NCBI GenBank assembly: GCA_044224495.1
Contig: JBGAKG010000001.1
Location: 1 to 64,000, forward strand
Direction: 5' to 3'
DNA length: 64,000 bases
Source: JBGAKG01 sp044224495
GTDB taxonomy: Bacteria > Myxococcota_A > Polyangia > Polyangiales > Polyangiaceae
The position numbers were made by a program, and so were the translations under genes. This document shows positions 32,601 through 41,737 of the stretch, piece after piece. Below the pieces are notes generated by a model. That model was not told the origin of the DNA. It worked only from the letters and a program-made list of their open reading frames with translations, and did not search any database. Each line of letters begins with the position of its first letter. The first letter of the stretch is position 1.

Positions 32601-33573
32601 CGCGGGCGAGCTCGACCTCGCCGCGGAGGCGGCCGAGGAGCTCCTGACGCTCGCGCAGAAGCACGGCATCGCCGGCGCCGAGGTGGACGCATGGCAGACG
32701 CTCGCCGTCGTGCGGCAGGCGCGAGGCGATGTCGGTGCCGCGCTCGAAGCACGCCGCAGCGCAGCTCGCGCCGCCTCCAGCGCGGGTCTCAAGACGCGCG
32801 AAGCCATGCTGACGATCAACGTGGGCTTCGCGCTCACCACCGTCGGCGCACTGGCCGAGGCGCGGCTCGCGATCGAGAGCGGCATCGTCCTCGCCCAGGC
32901 GATCGGCTCGCCCGGGACCGTGCGCCACGGGCAGATGAACCTCCTCTGCTGGGCCGCCACGTTCGGCGGAGATCCCGCGCTCGAGCCGATCCTCGCGGAG
33001 CCGCGCGCGCTCGCCGACGCCGCCGCGACCGGGAGCTGGGTCCCCCACGATCGCGCCACGCTCGGCGTGCTCTTCTATCGCGGGATGGAGCTCCTCCGGA
33101 ACGACGACGGCAAGTGCTCCGCCGCGGCGCAGGTGCTCCTCCGCATCGCCGCCCAGGGCTACCGCACGACGAAGATGCTCGACGTCGTGCCGGTCGCGAT
33201 GGGGCTCCTCGCGGAGGCCGAGCGCCGCTGCGGGCACCGCGAGAAGGCGCTCGAGCTCGCGCGCGAGGCCGCGTCGCTCCTGGATGGCGGCTCACCGAGC
33301 CTCCTCAACGAGGCGCCCGTCTTCCTCGCGCTCCACGACGCCTGCGTCGATGTCGGCGATCTCGAGGAGGCGCGCTCCGCGATTCGGCGTGGCGTCCCGC
33401 GCCTCGTGCTCCGCGTGAAGGGTCTCGCCGGCACGCCCTACGGGCGCGACTTCCTCCAGCAGCTCCCGTCCAACGCCGGCTTCCTCGCCGCCGCGGAGGC
33501 GTACGGGCTCGTGCCCGAAGAGCTCGCCGTGCTCCTCGAGCGCCCGAGCATGGTCGCCTCGCCGCCCCGATGA
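29638..33573 (+). CDS. Ser/Thr kinase fused to cyclase-like, AAA ATPase and TPR regions
   Basis: This 1311-residue multidomain regulator starts at GTG 29638. It has a Hanks kinase at about 12-275 (GRGGVGIVYKA, VALKVI, HRDVKPSN, DFGVA, MAPEQA). A class III cyclase-like fold without metal-binding residues lies at about 315-450 (ELGGDAIVAHLGVRR, GEVVDRAAALAR). A predicted ATPase at about 465-760 has Walker A TITGAPGIGKTRLRRE and VLGIEDAQWAD. A TPR-like helical C-terminus lies at about 850-1290. The fusion resembles eukaryote-like kinases and AfsR/MalT-like STAND regulators that sense and signal through protein contacts. No transmembrane segment. Coupled to rlmE and to the next gene by 4-base overlaps. 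Confidence 0.93.
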   Translation: MIATASKEFVGGRFHIEREVGRGGVGIVYKAADEVTGQKVALKVIAISGVDAGEEARFKREGRVLAGLRHPGIVQLVAFGQLDDGAPYVAMEWLEGEDIAQRQRRANIPISTSLEIAAQIADALHAAHVAGIIHRDVKPSNVILLQRDEGAEVVAKLVDFGVAAAEDAKLTRTGAIIGTPAYMAPEQARGDEGVDARADLYALGATLFEMVSGRPPHVGPTPIAILARLVTTPPPRLSDVIPTVPDSLDALMAELLSTAPEERPASAGVVAERLREIGEELKSRASDSRELRVRETDPPMSLVGPSSSAAPTASSGGSRLVTTILATHVPKGPARQRLIAHLRARGAEATELGGDAIVAHLGVRRALGDEATRAVDLALRLAKMNATVGIATGRSRVERTRPIGEVVDRAAALARDGQRGQVLLDITTSELTRGRYELQARDDGTAVVASTHGQRKDGVGGAPFVGREAELAQIVASFDRSLEDRSPILVTITGAPGIGKTRLRREAIQRISSHSSGARIFLMRCETFAKGQALGVLSDLARQMAGVPKGVSLADARSAVDALVHVLSVTLEPDQVEPIVRLMANEPLPELADARAARDAIWLALTNLLLAFARRAPIVLGIEDAQWADSDSLAWLDHALGRSAGCALWMLLTTRPSLWREEGPRFAGRDHVRIELRPLAKRAVRSIARSILGERLAGAGDQIADNIAAQAGGSPLFAEELARLAAQGRDAVQAPTIEAAMQVQLDALDDGAREAASRLAVFGQLGWDAGLEALRVPNALDVLRQLAASEIVVEQASSRFRGTREWGFKHALMREVAYAGLGEDALRDLHAAAGSWLAKMGEDDATVARHFELGQSWTEAANHLEKAARRALAANALADAVSMSEKSLAFADDKPTQFARAQILDEAWNRQDARAGERDSAVRAMEDAVFDDASEVRARGARVRYEDACGGDAETSARLDQVRLAAKTAGLVDEEARCAAALASRRAFAGELDLAAEAAEELLTLAQKHGIAGAEVDAWQTLAVVRQARGDVGAALEARRSAARAASSAGLKTREAMLTINVGFALTTVGALAEARLAIESGIVLAQAIGSPGTVRHGQMNLLCWAATFGGDPALEPILAEPRALADAAATGSWVPHDRATLGVLFYRGMELLRNDDGKCSAAAQVLLRIAAQGYRTTKMLDVVPVAMGLLAEAERRCGHREKALELAREAASLLDGGSPSLLNEAPVFLALHDACVDVGDLEEARSAIRRGVPRLVLRVKGLAGTPYGRDFLQQLPSNAGFLAAAEAYGLVPEELAVLLERPSMVASPPR

Positions 33574-35144
33574 CCCTGAAGAGCTCCGGATCGAGCGGCG
33601 CGCGCTCGGTGATGGCTCCGCTCGCGGTGCTCGTCGTCCTCTCGTTCGCGGTGCGTGCACCCGCGCTCTTGAACGCAGCAGCGACCAACTCGGACGCCGG
33701 CATCGTCGGCCTCCAGGGGATGCACCTGCTCCACGGCGAGTGGGATCCGTTCCTCTGGGGCTCGAGCTACCAGACGTCGTCGGATGGGCTCGTCGCGGCC
33801 GCGTTCTTCGCGCTCCTCGGACCCACGCCGCGCGCGCTGATGCTCTCGGCGCTCTCGCTCCACACCTTGGCCACGGTGCTCGCGTTCCTGGCGCTGGCGC
33901 CGCGAACGCGCTCGCCGTGGGTCGCCACCGTGGCCGCGCTCCTCCTCGTGTTCACGACCGCGTGCGTGCACTCGTACGCGCTCTACCCTCCGCGCGAGCT
34001 CTCGCTGACGCTCGCCATGGGCAGCCTCTGCGCGCTGTCGCGCGCGCGCAGCGCGCTCGGGCGAGCTGCCGGCGGCGCGCTCGCCATGCTCGCGGTCTAC
34101 GCCGACCCGTACGTGCTCCTCTTCCTGCCCGCACTCCTCGTGTTCGGGATCGCGACGGCGCGGGGCCCCTCGCTCGCCCTCCGCGCACGCTCGGTCGGAG
34201 TCGCCCTCGGTGGCGCGGCGCTCGGAGCCATTCCGTTCCTCGTCCTCTCGACGCGCCCGCGCGCGAAGCACGGCGTCGAGAGCTTCCGGCTCGACATGCT
34301 GGGCCACAACCTCGAGCTCTTCGGGCGCGACTGCATGCCCTGGGCGCTCGGCACGAAGATCTTCCGGCCCGTCCACATGATGGACTACGCGCCGCTCGCG
34401 ACGGGCGGAGGCGTCCACGCGCTCCAGCTCGCCGGCGTGCTGGTGCTGTTCGCGCTCGTCGGCGCTTCGGGGCTCGTCGTTCACCGCTCCCCGCGGCTCT
34501 TCGCGCCGTGGCTCGCGGGGGCGGCGCTCTTCCTCACGACGGTCGTCGCGTTCCAGATCTCGCCGATGGTGATGGACCACTTCTCGATGCGGTACCTCGC
34601 CGGGATCGTCTTCGCGTTTCCGCTGCTCGTCGCGCCCGCGCTCGAGGCGATCGCGGAGCGCGCTCGGCGAGCCGGTGCGGGCGCTTCGGCGCTCGCGCTC
34701 GCGCCGTACCTCGCCGTCGCCGGCATCGCCGGCTGGGTCGCGCACGGCCCGTACGTGGACGGAGCGCGGCCGGTGCTGTGCGACGCGGGCCGCGCCGCCG
34801 ACGAAGCCGCGCTCCTCGCCGAGCTCCGCTCGCGCGGCGTCGACGTCGCGATCGCGGACTACTGGGCGGCCTATCGGCTCACGTTCCTCTTTCGCGAGGC
34901 CGTCGTCGTCGTGCCGCTCCACCCGGAGCAGGATCGGTACGCGCCGTACCGAGCACGCCTCGAGCGCGCGGACACCATCGCGTACGTGTACGACGGGCTC
35001 CGGTCGTTCGAGGATCGCGCGCAGACGGAGCGGGACTTCGGGGCGACGTGGGAGCTCGAGCCGGATGCGTCCACCCATGGGCCGTTCACGGTGCGGGTGC
35101 TTCATCGCCGGGGGGCGGTGGTGGACGGGGTGCCGAGTCCCTAG
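33570..35144 (+). CDS. Polytopic membrane protein, glycosyltransferase-like (GT-C/PMT type)
   Basis: This 524-residue protein has about ten membrane helices (VMAPLAVLVVLSFAVRAPAL, FLALAPR, VATVAALLLVFTT, GALAMLAVYADPYVLLFLPALLVFG and others) and a soluble C-terminal region of about 150 residues. The first loop NSDAGIVGLQGMHLLHGEWD is in the place of the catalytic acidic loop of GT-C enzymes of the ArnT/PMT group, which use polyprenyl-linked sugars. Assignment is by architecture only. Its ATG overlaps the kinase stop (ATGA), so it belongs to the same operon. Confidence 0.82.
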   Translation: MTLKSSGSSGARSVMAPLAVLVVLSFAVRAPALLNAAATNSDAGIVGLQGMHLLHGEWDPFLWGSSYQTSSDGLVAAAFFALLGPTPRALMLSALSLHTLATVLAFLALAPRTRSPWVATVAALLLVFTTACVHSYALYPPRELSLTLAMGSLCALSRARSALGRAAGGALAMLAVYADPYVLLFLPALLVFGIATARGPSLALRARSVGVALGGAALGAIPFLVLSTRPRAKHGVESFRLDMLGHNLELFGRDCMPWALGTKIFRPVHMMDYAPLATGGGVHALQLAGVLVLFALVGASGLVVHRSPRLFAPWLAGAALFLTTVVAFQISPMVMDHFSMRYLAGIVFAFPLLVAPALEAIAERARRAGAGASALALAPYLAVAGIAGWVAHGPYVDGARPVLCDAGRAADEAALLAELRSRGVDVAIADYWAAYRLTFLFREAVVVVPLHPEQDRYAPYRARLERADTIAYVYDGLRSFEDRAQTERDFGATWELEPDASTHGPFTVRVLHRRGAVVDGVPSP

Positions 35145-35248
35145 GAGGGGCGCTCGCGATCCATGATCGTTCGCGATCCGGTCGGGTGGGCTCGCGCGCG
35201 GGGATTTGACGGCGTCGCCGCGGCATGGGGCGTGCAGTCGGGGAGGAC

Positions 35249-36232
35249 ATGCTCCGACGAACCACCCTCGCTCTCCTCGTCGCCGCCGCCCTCGCCTGCA
35301 GCGCCTCCAGCGACGATGGGCAGACTGCCGTCGACGACGCTCCGCTCGGGCGCGCGGGGCTCGACGAGGCGTTCCGGCGCGTCGTGATCGGGCGGATCTT
35401 CCAGCACGACGACTGGCTCGTGAAGGCCGCCGACGGGTACCGCGTCAACACGTACCCGAACCTCCGCGCGCGCCGCATCGCCTACGTCTGCGACACGTAC
35501 GCGCCGCTGGACCCGACCTACGTGAGCGGACTCATCCGCCTCGACGCCGACGAAGACCTGGGCCCCGAACAGATCGCGATCTACAGAGGCATCCGCCGCT
35601 GCCTCCGCGCGCGCGCGAACCACCCGATCCGCTTCGACGTCGTCCTCAACGCGCTCCACTACGCCGATCCCGACGCGTACCCGACGGGAGGCAAAGGCGC
35701 CGACGCCCTGCGCGGTCGGCTCAAGAACCTCACCGAAGATCTCGCCCCCGACCTCTTCTTCTTCGACTTCTACACGGTCCCCTTCCACGACGCGAAGGGC
35801 AAGGACTGGAACAAGGGCGCCATCGTCGCCGGCATCGATTGGATCCACTTCCACGGACGCCTCGTCGGCGGGAACGTCTGGGGCGAGAGCGTCCCCGACG
35901 GCACCGACTTCGCCGCCGTCGACGACAGCGGCGGCCTCGATCGCACGCGCGCCCAGGCCGCTGCGCTCCACGGCGTTCCCCTCCTCTTCCACATCCAGAA
36001 CGACCCACAGTCGCCGAAGAGCGCGGGCCTCGCCTTCCTCGAAGGCACGCCCGGAGAGCGCGAGAACATCGTGCGGCGGGAGTCCGAGCTCCAGCGCGAT
36101 ATTCATGCATCCTACATGTACCCGGTCTTCTTCCCGCTCCGGTTCGTCGACGGAAAGGGGAACCGAATGGAGGCCTACGACGCGCGCGAGGATCGGGACA
36201 TGTACCCCCTCCTCGAGAAGCTCGTTCGCTGA
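35249..36232 (+). CDS. Lipoprotein of unknown function
   Basis: This 327-residue protein starts MLRRTTLALLVAAALAC at 35249, behind GGGAGG at 35241-35246. The mature protein has a basic/aromatic mixed sequence with FFFDFYTVPFHDAKGKDWN and GIDWIHFHGRLVGG near 175-215, and YPVFFPLRF near the end. No catalytic motif is recognised. The conserved-looking His/Asp/Trp segments hint at an enzyme or binding protein at the outer membrane. Confidence 0.82.
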   Translation: MLRRTTLALLVAAALACSASSDDGQTAVDDAPLGRAGLDEAFRRVVIGRIFQHDDWLVKAADGYRVNTYPNLRARRIAYVCDTYAPLDPTYVSGLIRLDADEDLGPEQIAIYRGIRRCLRARANHPIRFDVVLNALHYADPDAYPTGGKGADALRGRLKNLTEDLAPDLFFFDFYTVPFHDAKGKDWNKGAIVAGIDWIHFHGRLVGGNVWGESVPDGTDFAAVDDSGGLDRTRAQAAALHGVPLLFHIQNDPQSPKSAGLAFLEGTPGERENIVRRESELQRDIHASYMYPVFFPLRFVDGKGNRMEAYDAREDRDMYPLLEKLVR

Positions 36233-36238
36233 GCGGCG

Positions 36239-36682
36239 TCAGCGCGTGTGCGTGCCGGAGGCGCGCTGCTCCGGGAGCATCAGCACCTCGGTCAGCGCGA
36301 GCTCGAAGCCCTCGCGCCGCACGTGCGCGCGGATCTGACCGCCGAGCGCGAGGTTCGCCACCGTGACGCCCATCGCCGCGAGCTTCGAGCGCGTCAGGAT
36401 GTGGAAGGCGACGATGCGGGAGCGATTCTCGCGCGACCACTCCGTGAGCCGCACGCGGACGCCGCTGTCGTAGCCGGTCATGTGCTCGAGATCGTCGAAG
36501 AGCGCGATCCTTCCCGCCTCGCGGAGGATCACCTCGCGCTGCTCGACGATCGCTTCGACGACGTCGGTCGTCGCGTAGCCCTCGCCGCGGACGAGCTCGA
36601 CGTGCGGCGCCGGGCGCGTCACGGTCACCGTGCCACGCTCGGTCGTAAGCCGAATCCCGCCCGCGATCGTTTCTCGCCTCAC
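36239..36682 (-). CDS. Small cytoplasmic protein, possibly STAS-like
   Basis: This 147-residue protein starts at GTG 36682 (VRRETIAGGIRLTTERG). The order of strands and helices, GTVTVTRPAPHVELVRGEGY, then a helix VVEAIVEQREVILREAG, then IALFDDLEHMTGYDSGVR and IVAFHILTRSKLAAMGVTV, resembles SpoIIAA/STAS-type folds reported in short Myxococcota proteins. This is an inference from pattern only. It lies 28 bases after the epimerase gene in the same direction. Confidence 0.7.
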   Translation of the reverse strand: MRRETIAGGIRLTTERGTVTVTRPAPHVELVRGEGYATTDVVEAIVEQREVILREAGRIALFDDLEHMTGYDSGVRVRLTEWSRENRSRIVAFHILTRSKLAAMGVTVANLALGGQIRAHVRREGFELALTEVLMLPEQRASGTHTR

Positions 36683-36710
36683 CGCCCGCCGCTCGCCCCC
36701 TCGTCGACGC

Positions 36711-37652
36711 TCACTTCGTGAAGAGCTTGAACGCCGCTACCGTGCGCTCCAGACCTTCGCGAACGAGCACCTTCGGAGCATAGCCGATGAGCGCCCGCGC
36801 GGCATCGATCGACGCGAGCGAATCGCGGACGTCCCCGGCGCGAGTCGGCCGATACTCCGCCTCGAGCTTCTTGCCCGTGATCTCGCCGATGTGACCGAGC
36901 AGTTGGTTCAGCGAGATCCGCTCGCCGCACGCGACGTTGACGACTTGCCCCTTGAGCTCGTTCGAGGTCGCAGCCGCAGCCAAGTTCGCGTTCACCGTGT
37001 TCTCGATGAAGCAGAAGTCGCGGGTCTGCTCGCCGTCGCCGTAGACGACCGGTCGGGTGCCCTTCAGCGCGGCCGTGATGAAGTTCGGGATGACGGCCGC
37101 GTATTGGCTGGTCGGGTCCTGGCGGGGACCGAAGACGTTGAAGTAGCGGAGGCTCACCGTCTCGAGCCCGTAGAGGCTCGAGAAGACCCGCAGGAGCTGC
37201 TCGCACGTGTGCTTCGCGACCGCGTAGGGGGAGAGCGGCTCGGGCGTCATCGTCTCGATCTTGGGGAGCGTGGGCGTGTTGCCGTACGCGGATGAGCTCG
37301 CCGCGAAGACCAGGCGCTTCACGCCGGAGTGACGGGCGACGTCGAGCACGACCGTGGTGCCCTGGACGTTCGCGGCCATCGACGGCTGCGGGTTCTCCAC
37401 CGAGCGCGCGACGGAGGGCATCGCGGCCTCGTGGAAGACGACGTCGACGTCCTTCATGGCCTTGGCCACGGTCTCGGGATCGAGGATGGTGCCTTCGACG
37501 ACCTCGACGTTGCCCTTCAGCGACTCGAGGTTCGAGCGCCTGCCGGACGAAAAATCGTCGAGGATGCGGACGCGCTCGCCCTTCGCGAGCAGTGCTTCTG
37601 CCAAGCTGGATCCGATGAAACCGGCGCCGCCGGTGACGAGCTTCGTTGCCAT
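36711..37652 (-). CDS. NAD-dependent sugar-nucleotide epimerase/dehydratase (GalE-like)
   Basis: This 313-residue extended SDR has an N-terminal GGAGFIGSSLAE (GxxGxxG), DDFSSG after strand 2 for NAD preference, the catalytic Ser in AASSSAYGNT, YxxxK in SPYAVAKHTCE, and the substrate loop RYFNVFGPRQDP. This fits UDP-glucose 4-epimerase-like enzymes acting on UDP-hexoses for polysaccharide synthesis. Exact substrate cannot be told. It is preceded by an AGGAAG ribosome-binding site. Confidence 0.92.
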   Translation of the reverse strand: MATKLVTGGAGFIGSSLAEALLAKGERVRILDDFSSGRRSNLESLKGNVEVVEGTILDPETVAKAMKDVDVVFHEAAMPSVARSVENPQPSMAANVQGTTVVLDVARHSGVKRLVFAASSSAYGNTPTLPKIETMTPEPLSPYAVAKHTCEQLLRVFSSLYGLETVSLRYFNVFGPRQDPTSQYAAVIPNFITAALKGTRPVVYGDGEQTRDFCFIENTVNANLAAAATSNELKGQVVNVACGERISLNQLLGHIGEITGKKLEAEYRPTRAGDVRDSLASIDAARALIGYAPKVLVREGLERTVAAFKLFTK

Positions 37653-37759
37653 GGTGTCTTCCTGGGAGAGAGCACCCGAGGTGGCCCGGGAAGCTCAAGA
37701 GAATCGGCAGGGTAGCCCGAAACTTGGCCCGGCCAAGCCATCTTCGGCAAGGTCGGGCC

Positions 37760-38056
37760 ATGAGCTCCGCCCCTTCCATCCACGGCTCCTGCTGCGTCTG
37801 CCGCGAGCGCGACGCTCGTGCGCTGACCACCACGCGGCTCGCGAACGGCGAGGTCGTCGTCGTCTGCGGCAACCACGAGCTCATGCATCGGCGCCAGGAG
37901 TCGCCCGCGAAGAGCGAGGCCGAGCTCCGAAGCTCCCTCCGTCAGCGCCGCACGGCCTCGCGCCGCGGCGAAGGCGGCGACGAGCTCGGGATGCGCCTCA
38001 GCGAGGCCTTCTCGCCGGTCGAGCGCCGCCGCACGGGCACCGACCGCCGCGGCTGA
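37760..38056 (+). CDS. Small Cys-rich cytoplasmic protein
   Basis: This 98-residue protein starts MSSAPSIHGSCCVCRERDAR. The CCxC at the start and CGNHELMHRR about 30 residues later form a plausible C-C-C-H zinc site. The rest is Arg-rich and helical (SLRQRRTASRRGEGG), which suggests nucleic-acid or protein binding. No family recognised. It converges with the protease gene with 9 bases between stops. Confidence 0.65.
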   Translation: MSSAPSIHGSCCVCRERDARALTTTRLANGEVVVVCGNHELMHRRQESPAKSEAELRSSLRQRRTASRRGEGGDELGMRLSEAFSPVERRRTGTDRRG

Positions 38057-38065
38057 CGCCCACGC

Positions 38066-38830
38066 TCACCGCACGGCGTTCGCGAACATCACGGGACACG
38101 CGTCGACGCGCGCCCCGACGGTCATCGGGTCTTCGCCCTCGCGTCCCATCACGGTGAGCGCGACGAGCTCTCCGCGCGCGTTCACGATCGGGCCGCCCGA
38201 GTCTCCACCGCGCGCCGGCGTCTGGAGCACGAGGACCGCGTCGTCCTGGGCGACCAACGTCCCGTCGACGCTGCCGCGGTGCATCTCGAACGTGTGCCAC
38301 GGCGTCTCCGGGATCACGCGCATCACCATCCCGGTGCCGAAGCCGAGGCGCCGGAGCGGCTCGCCCTCGGCCGCGCTGCCGAGCGCGAGCGGCGTGACGT
38401 CGGGCACGGGCGCCTCGAGCACGAGCGCGGCGACGTCGTAGTCCGCCGTTCCTTCCCAACCGGGGCACGGCACGATCCGCCGCGCGCGAACGCGGCCCCA
38501 CGGCAGGCCCTCGCCCCCGAGCTCGACCCAGACCCACCCCGGCGGGAGAAGCACGTCCACGTCGTTGCCGTCGCGCCCAGCGACGCAGTGCTGCGCGGTG
38601 AGGACGAGCTGGGAGCCGACGAGCGCGCCGGAGCACGGGACGCCGTGCGCGATGACCCGAACGACCGCGTCCGTGGTGCCGGAAGCCGCCTGCCCGCGCG
38701 GGAGGTCGGTGAGGTGCGTATCCGGATCGTCGTCGTCGAGCTGCGCGGCGAGCGTGAGGCGCGGAGACGGCGCACTCGTCGCACATCCACCCACGAACGC
38801 GGAGAGCCCGAGCAGAACGAGCCAGCGCAT
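38066..38830 (-). CDS. Trypsin-like serine protease lipoprotein (S1 family)
   Basis: This 254-residue protein has a lipobox (LSAFVGGC) and an S1 protease domain with all three catalytic residues: His in LVLTAQHCVAG, Asp in ADYDVAALVL and Ser in ARGGDSGGPIV. The Cys pair around the His loop is kept. It is likely tethered on the outer membrane or cell surface. TACAAT lies 5 bases before the ATG, suggesting a leaderless or near-leaderless message. Confidence 0.93.
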   Translation of the reverse strand: MRWLVLLGLSAFVGGCATSAPSPRLTLAAQLDDDDPDTHLTDLPRGQAASGTTDAVVRVIAHGVPCSGALVGSQLVLTAQHCVAGRDGNDVDVLLPPGWVWVELGGEGLPWGRVRARRIVPCPGWEGTADYDVAALVLEAPVPDVTPLALGSAAEGEPLRRLGFGTGMVMRVIPETPWHTFEMHRGSVDGTLVAQDDAVLVLQTPARGGDSGGPIVNARGELVALTVMGREGEDPMTVGARVDACPVMFANAVR

Positions 38831-38880
38831 ACTCGATTGTACGCGGTGGCGCCCGAGTTGGCTTCCCGACGATCACGTTC

Positions 38881-39135
38881 TCACGGACACGCGAAGCCGG
38901 CGTCGCCGCCGAGGCGATACCACTTCCCGTTGCAGCACTTGAGGAAGGCCCCACCGAGGATCGCATAGGTGAAGCACTGGACGGTCTCTCCCGTGCACGG
39001 CTGCCCCGGGAGCGCCGTCCAGGATGAAGCGGCGCATGCCGAGCTGCACGGCTCGTGCCGTGTCTTCTCCGCGGAATTCACGCGCCGCGTGTGCCATCGT
39101 GTGTCAGGTCTCACCTCCCCCTTCGCGCGCGCCAC
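38881..39135 (-). pseudogene. Cys-rich domain fragment without signal peptide
   Basis: The C-terminal part reads as a plausible secreted domain: GQPCTGETVQCFTYAILGG, then FLKCCNGKWYRLGGDAGFAC. Such CxYAxxG...CCNGxW modules occur in myxobacterial lipoproteins. The upstream frame (from GTG 39135) is Arg-rich, has no signal peptide and does not look like protein. It is best read as a 5'-truncated remnant. The intact alternative would need an unseen frameshift. Confidence 0.4.
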
Positions 39136-39156
39136 GTTTTCGGCTAGCCGTCAGGC

Positions 39157-40035
39157 ATGGAGATCCCCGAGCAGAAGGTGAGCGGCGCGATGTCGCTCCG
39201 GTACGAGGATTTGGCGCAGGACGGGCGGCCACGGCTCGTCGCGATCCCCGTCGCGCTCGGCGTGATCTGGCGCGCCGTCTCGCTCCCGGACGAGATGCGA
39301 CAGGGGCTCCTGGGCCACGGCATCCTGCCGATCCTCACGCGCTTCACGATCGAGAGCTACGACGGCCCGTTCGGCATCGAGGCTCCCGTTCAAGTGCAGG
39401 GCACCTTCGGTCTGTCGCACGCGAAGAACGCGAGCGGCGCCGTCGAGCGCCTCTACCTCGACATCGAAGCGCAGATCGAAGCGCCGCTCGGGCGAACCAA
39501 CCTACCGCCGCCGCCCGGCGCGGGGACCGCCGCCGCGTTCGGCACCGTCTTCGCCGAGCACGTGATCACGAAGCCCTTCGCTCCCCCCGGCGAGCGCAAG
39601 GTGCTCGCGCTGCCGCTCGGGGGCCGCGCCGTCGTCCCGCCGCGCGAGCGCGAGGAGCGTGCGCCGCGCGCGCCGTTGTTCCCGCGCGAGGATGCACGCG
39701 CGATCGGAACGACCGAGCTCGAGACCGACGGGCCGCCGCGCGTGCTGGGCCCGCTCCACACCGACTCGAACCAGCACGTGAACTCGCTCGTCTACCTGAG
39801 CGTCTTCGAGGAGGCCACGCTCCAGCGCCTTGCCCGGATCGGGCGGAGCCCGCACGTGCTGGGGCGCTCGGTCGAGATCTCGTTCCGCCGCCCGAGCTTC
39901 GCGGGCGACGCGCTGTCGGTCGCGCTGCGGCTCGTCGAGCACGACGATGGCATCGACGCGATCGGCGCGTTCTTCGGCGAGGGCGAGCGCGATCTCGAGA
40001 AGGCGCGCGCCTACGTCCGAATGACGTTCCGCTGA
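39157..40035 (+). CDS. Double-hotdog thioesterase-like protein
   Basis: This 292-residue protein has, in its C-terminal half, LGPLHTDSNQHVNSLVYLSVFEEA, the hotdog-fold signature in which Asn-x-His-Val-Asn forms the acyl-thioesterase active site. RSVEISFRRPSFAGDALSV follows, typical of 4HBT/acyl-ACP thioesterases. The N-terminal half may be a second, degenerate hotdog. It probably hydrolyses acyl-CoA or acyl-ACP, but the substrate is unknown. It converges with the oxidoreductase pseudogene (1-base gap). Confidence 0.75.
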   Translation: MEIPEQKVSGAMSLRYEDLAQDGRPRLVAIPVALGVIWRAVSLPDEMRQGLLGHGILPILTRFTIESYDGPFGIEAPVQVQGTFGLSHAKNASGAVERLYLDIEAQIEAPLGRTNLPPPPGAGTAAAFGTVFAEHVITKPFAPPGERKVLALPLGGRAVVPPREREERAPRAPLFPREDARAIGTTELETDGPPRVLGPLHTDSNQHVNSLVYLSVFEEATLQRLARIGRSPHVLGRSVEISFRRPSFAGDALSVALRLVEHDDGIDAIGAFFGEGERDLEKARAYVRMTFR

Positions 40036-40036
40036 A

Positions 40037-41737
<1,701 letters not shown>

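Noticed and set aside
29605..33237. A 1210-residue open frame antisense to the giant kinase gene
   Set aside because: Same shadow effect. The plus strand shows complete kinase and ATPase motifs.
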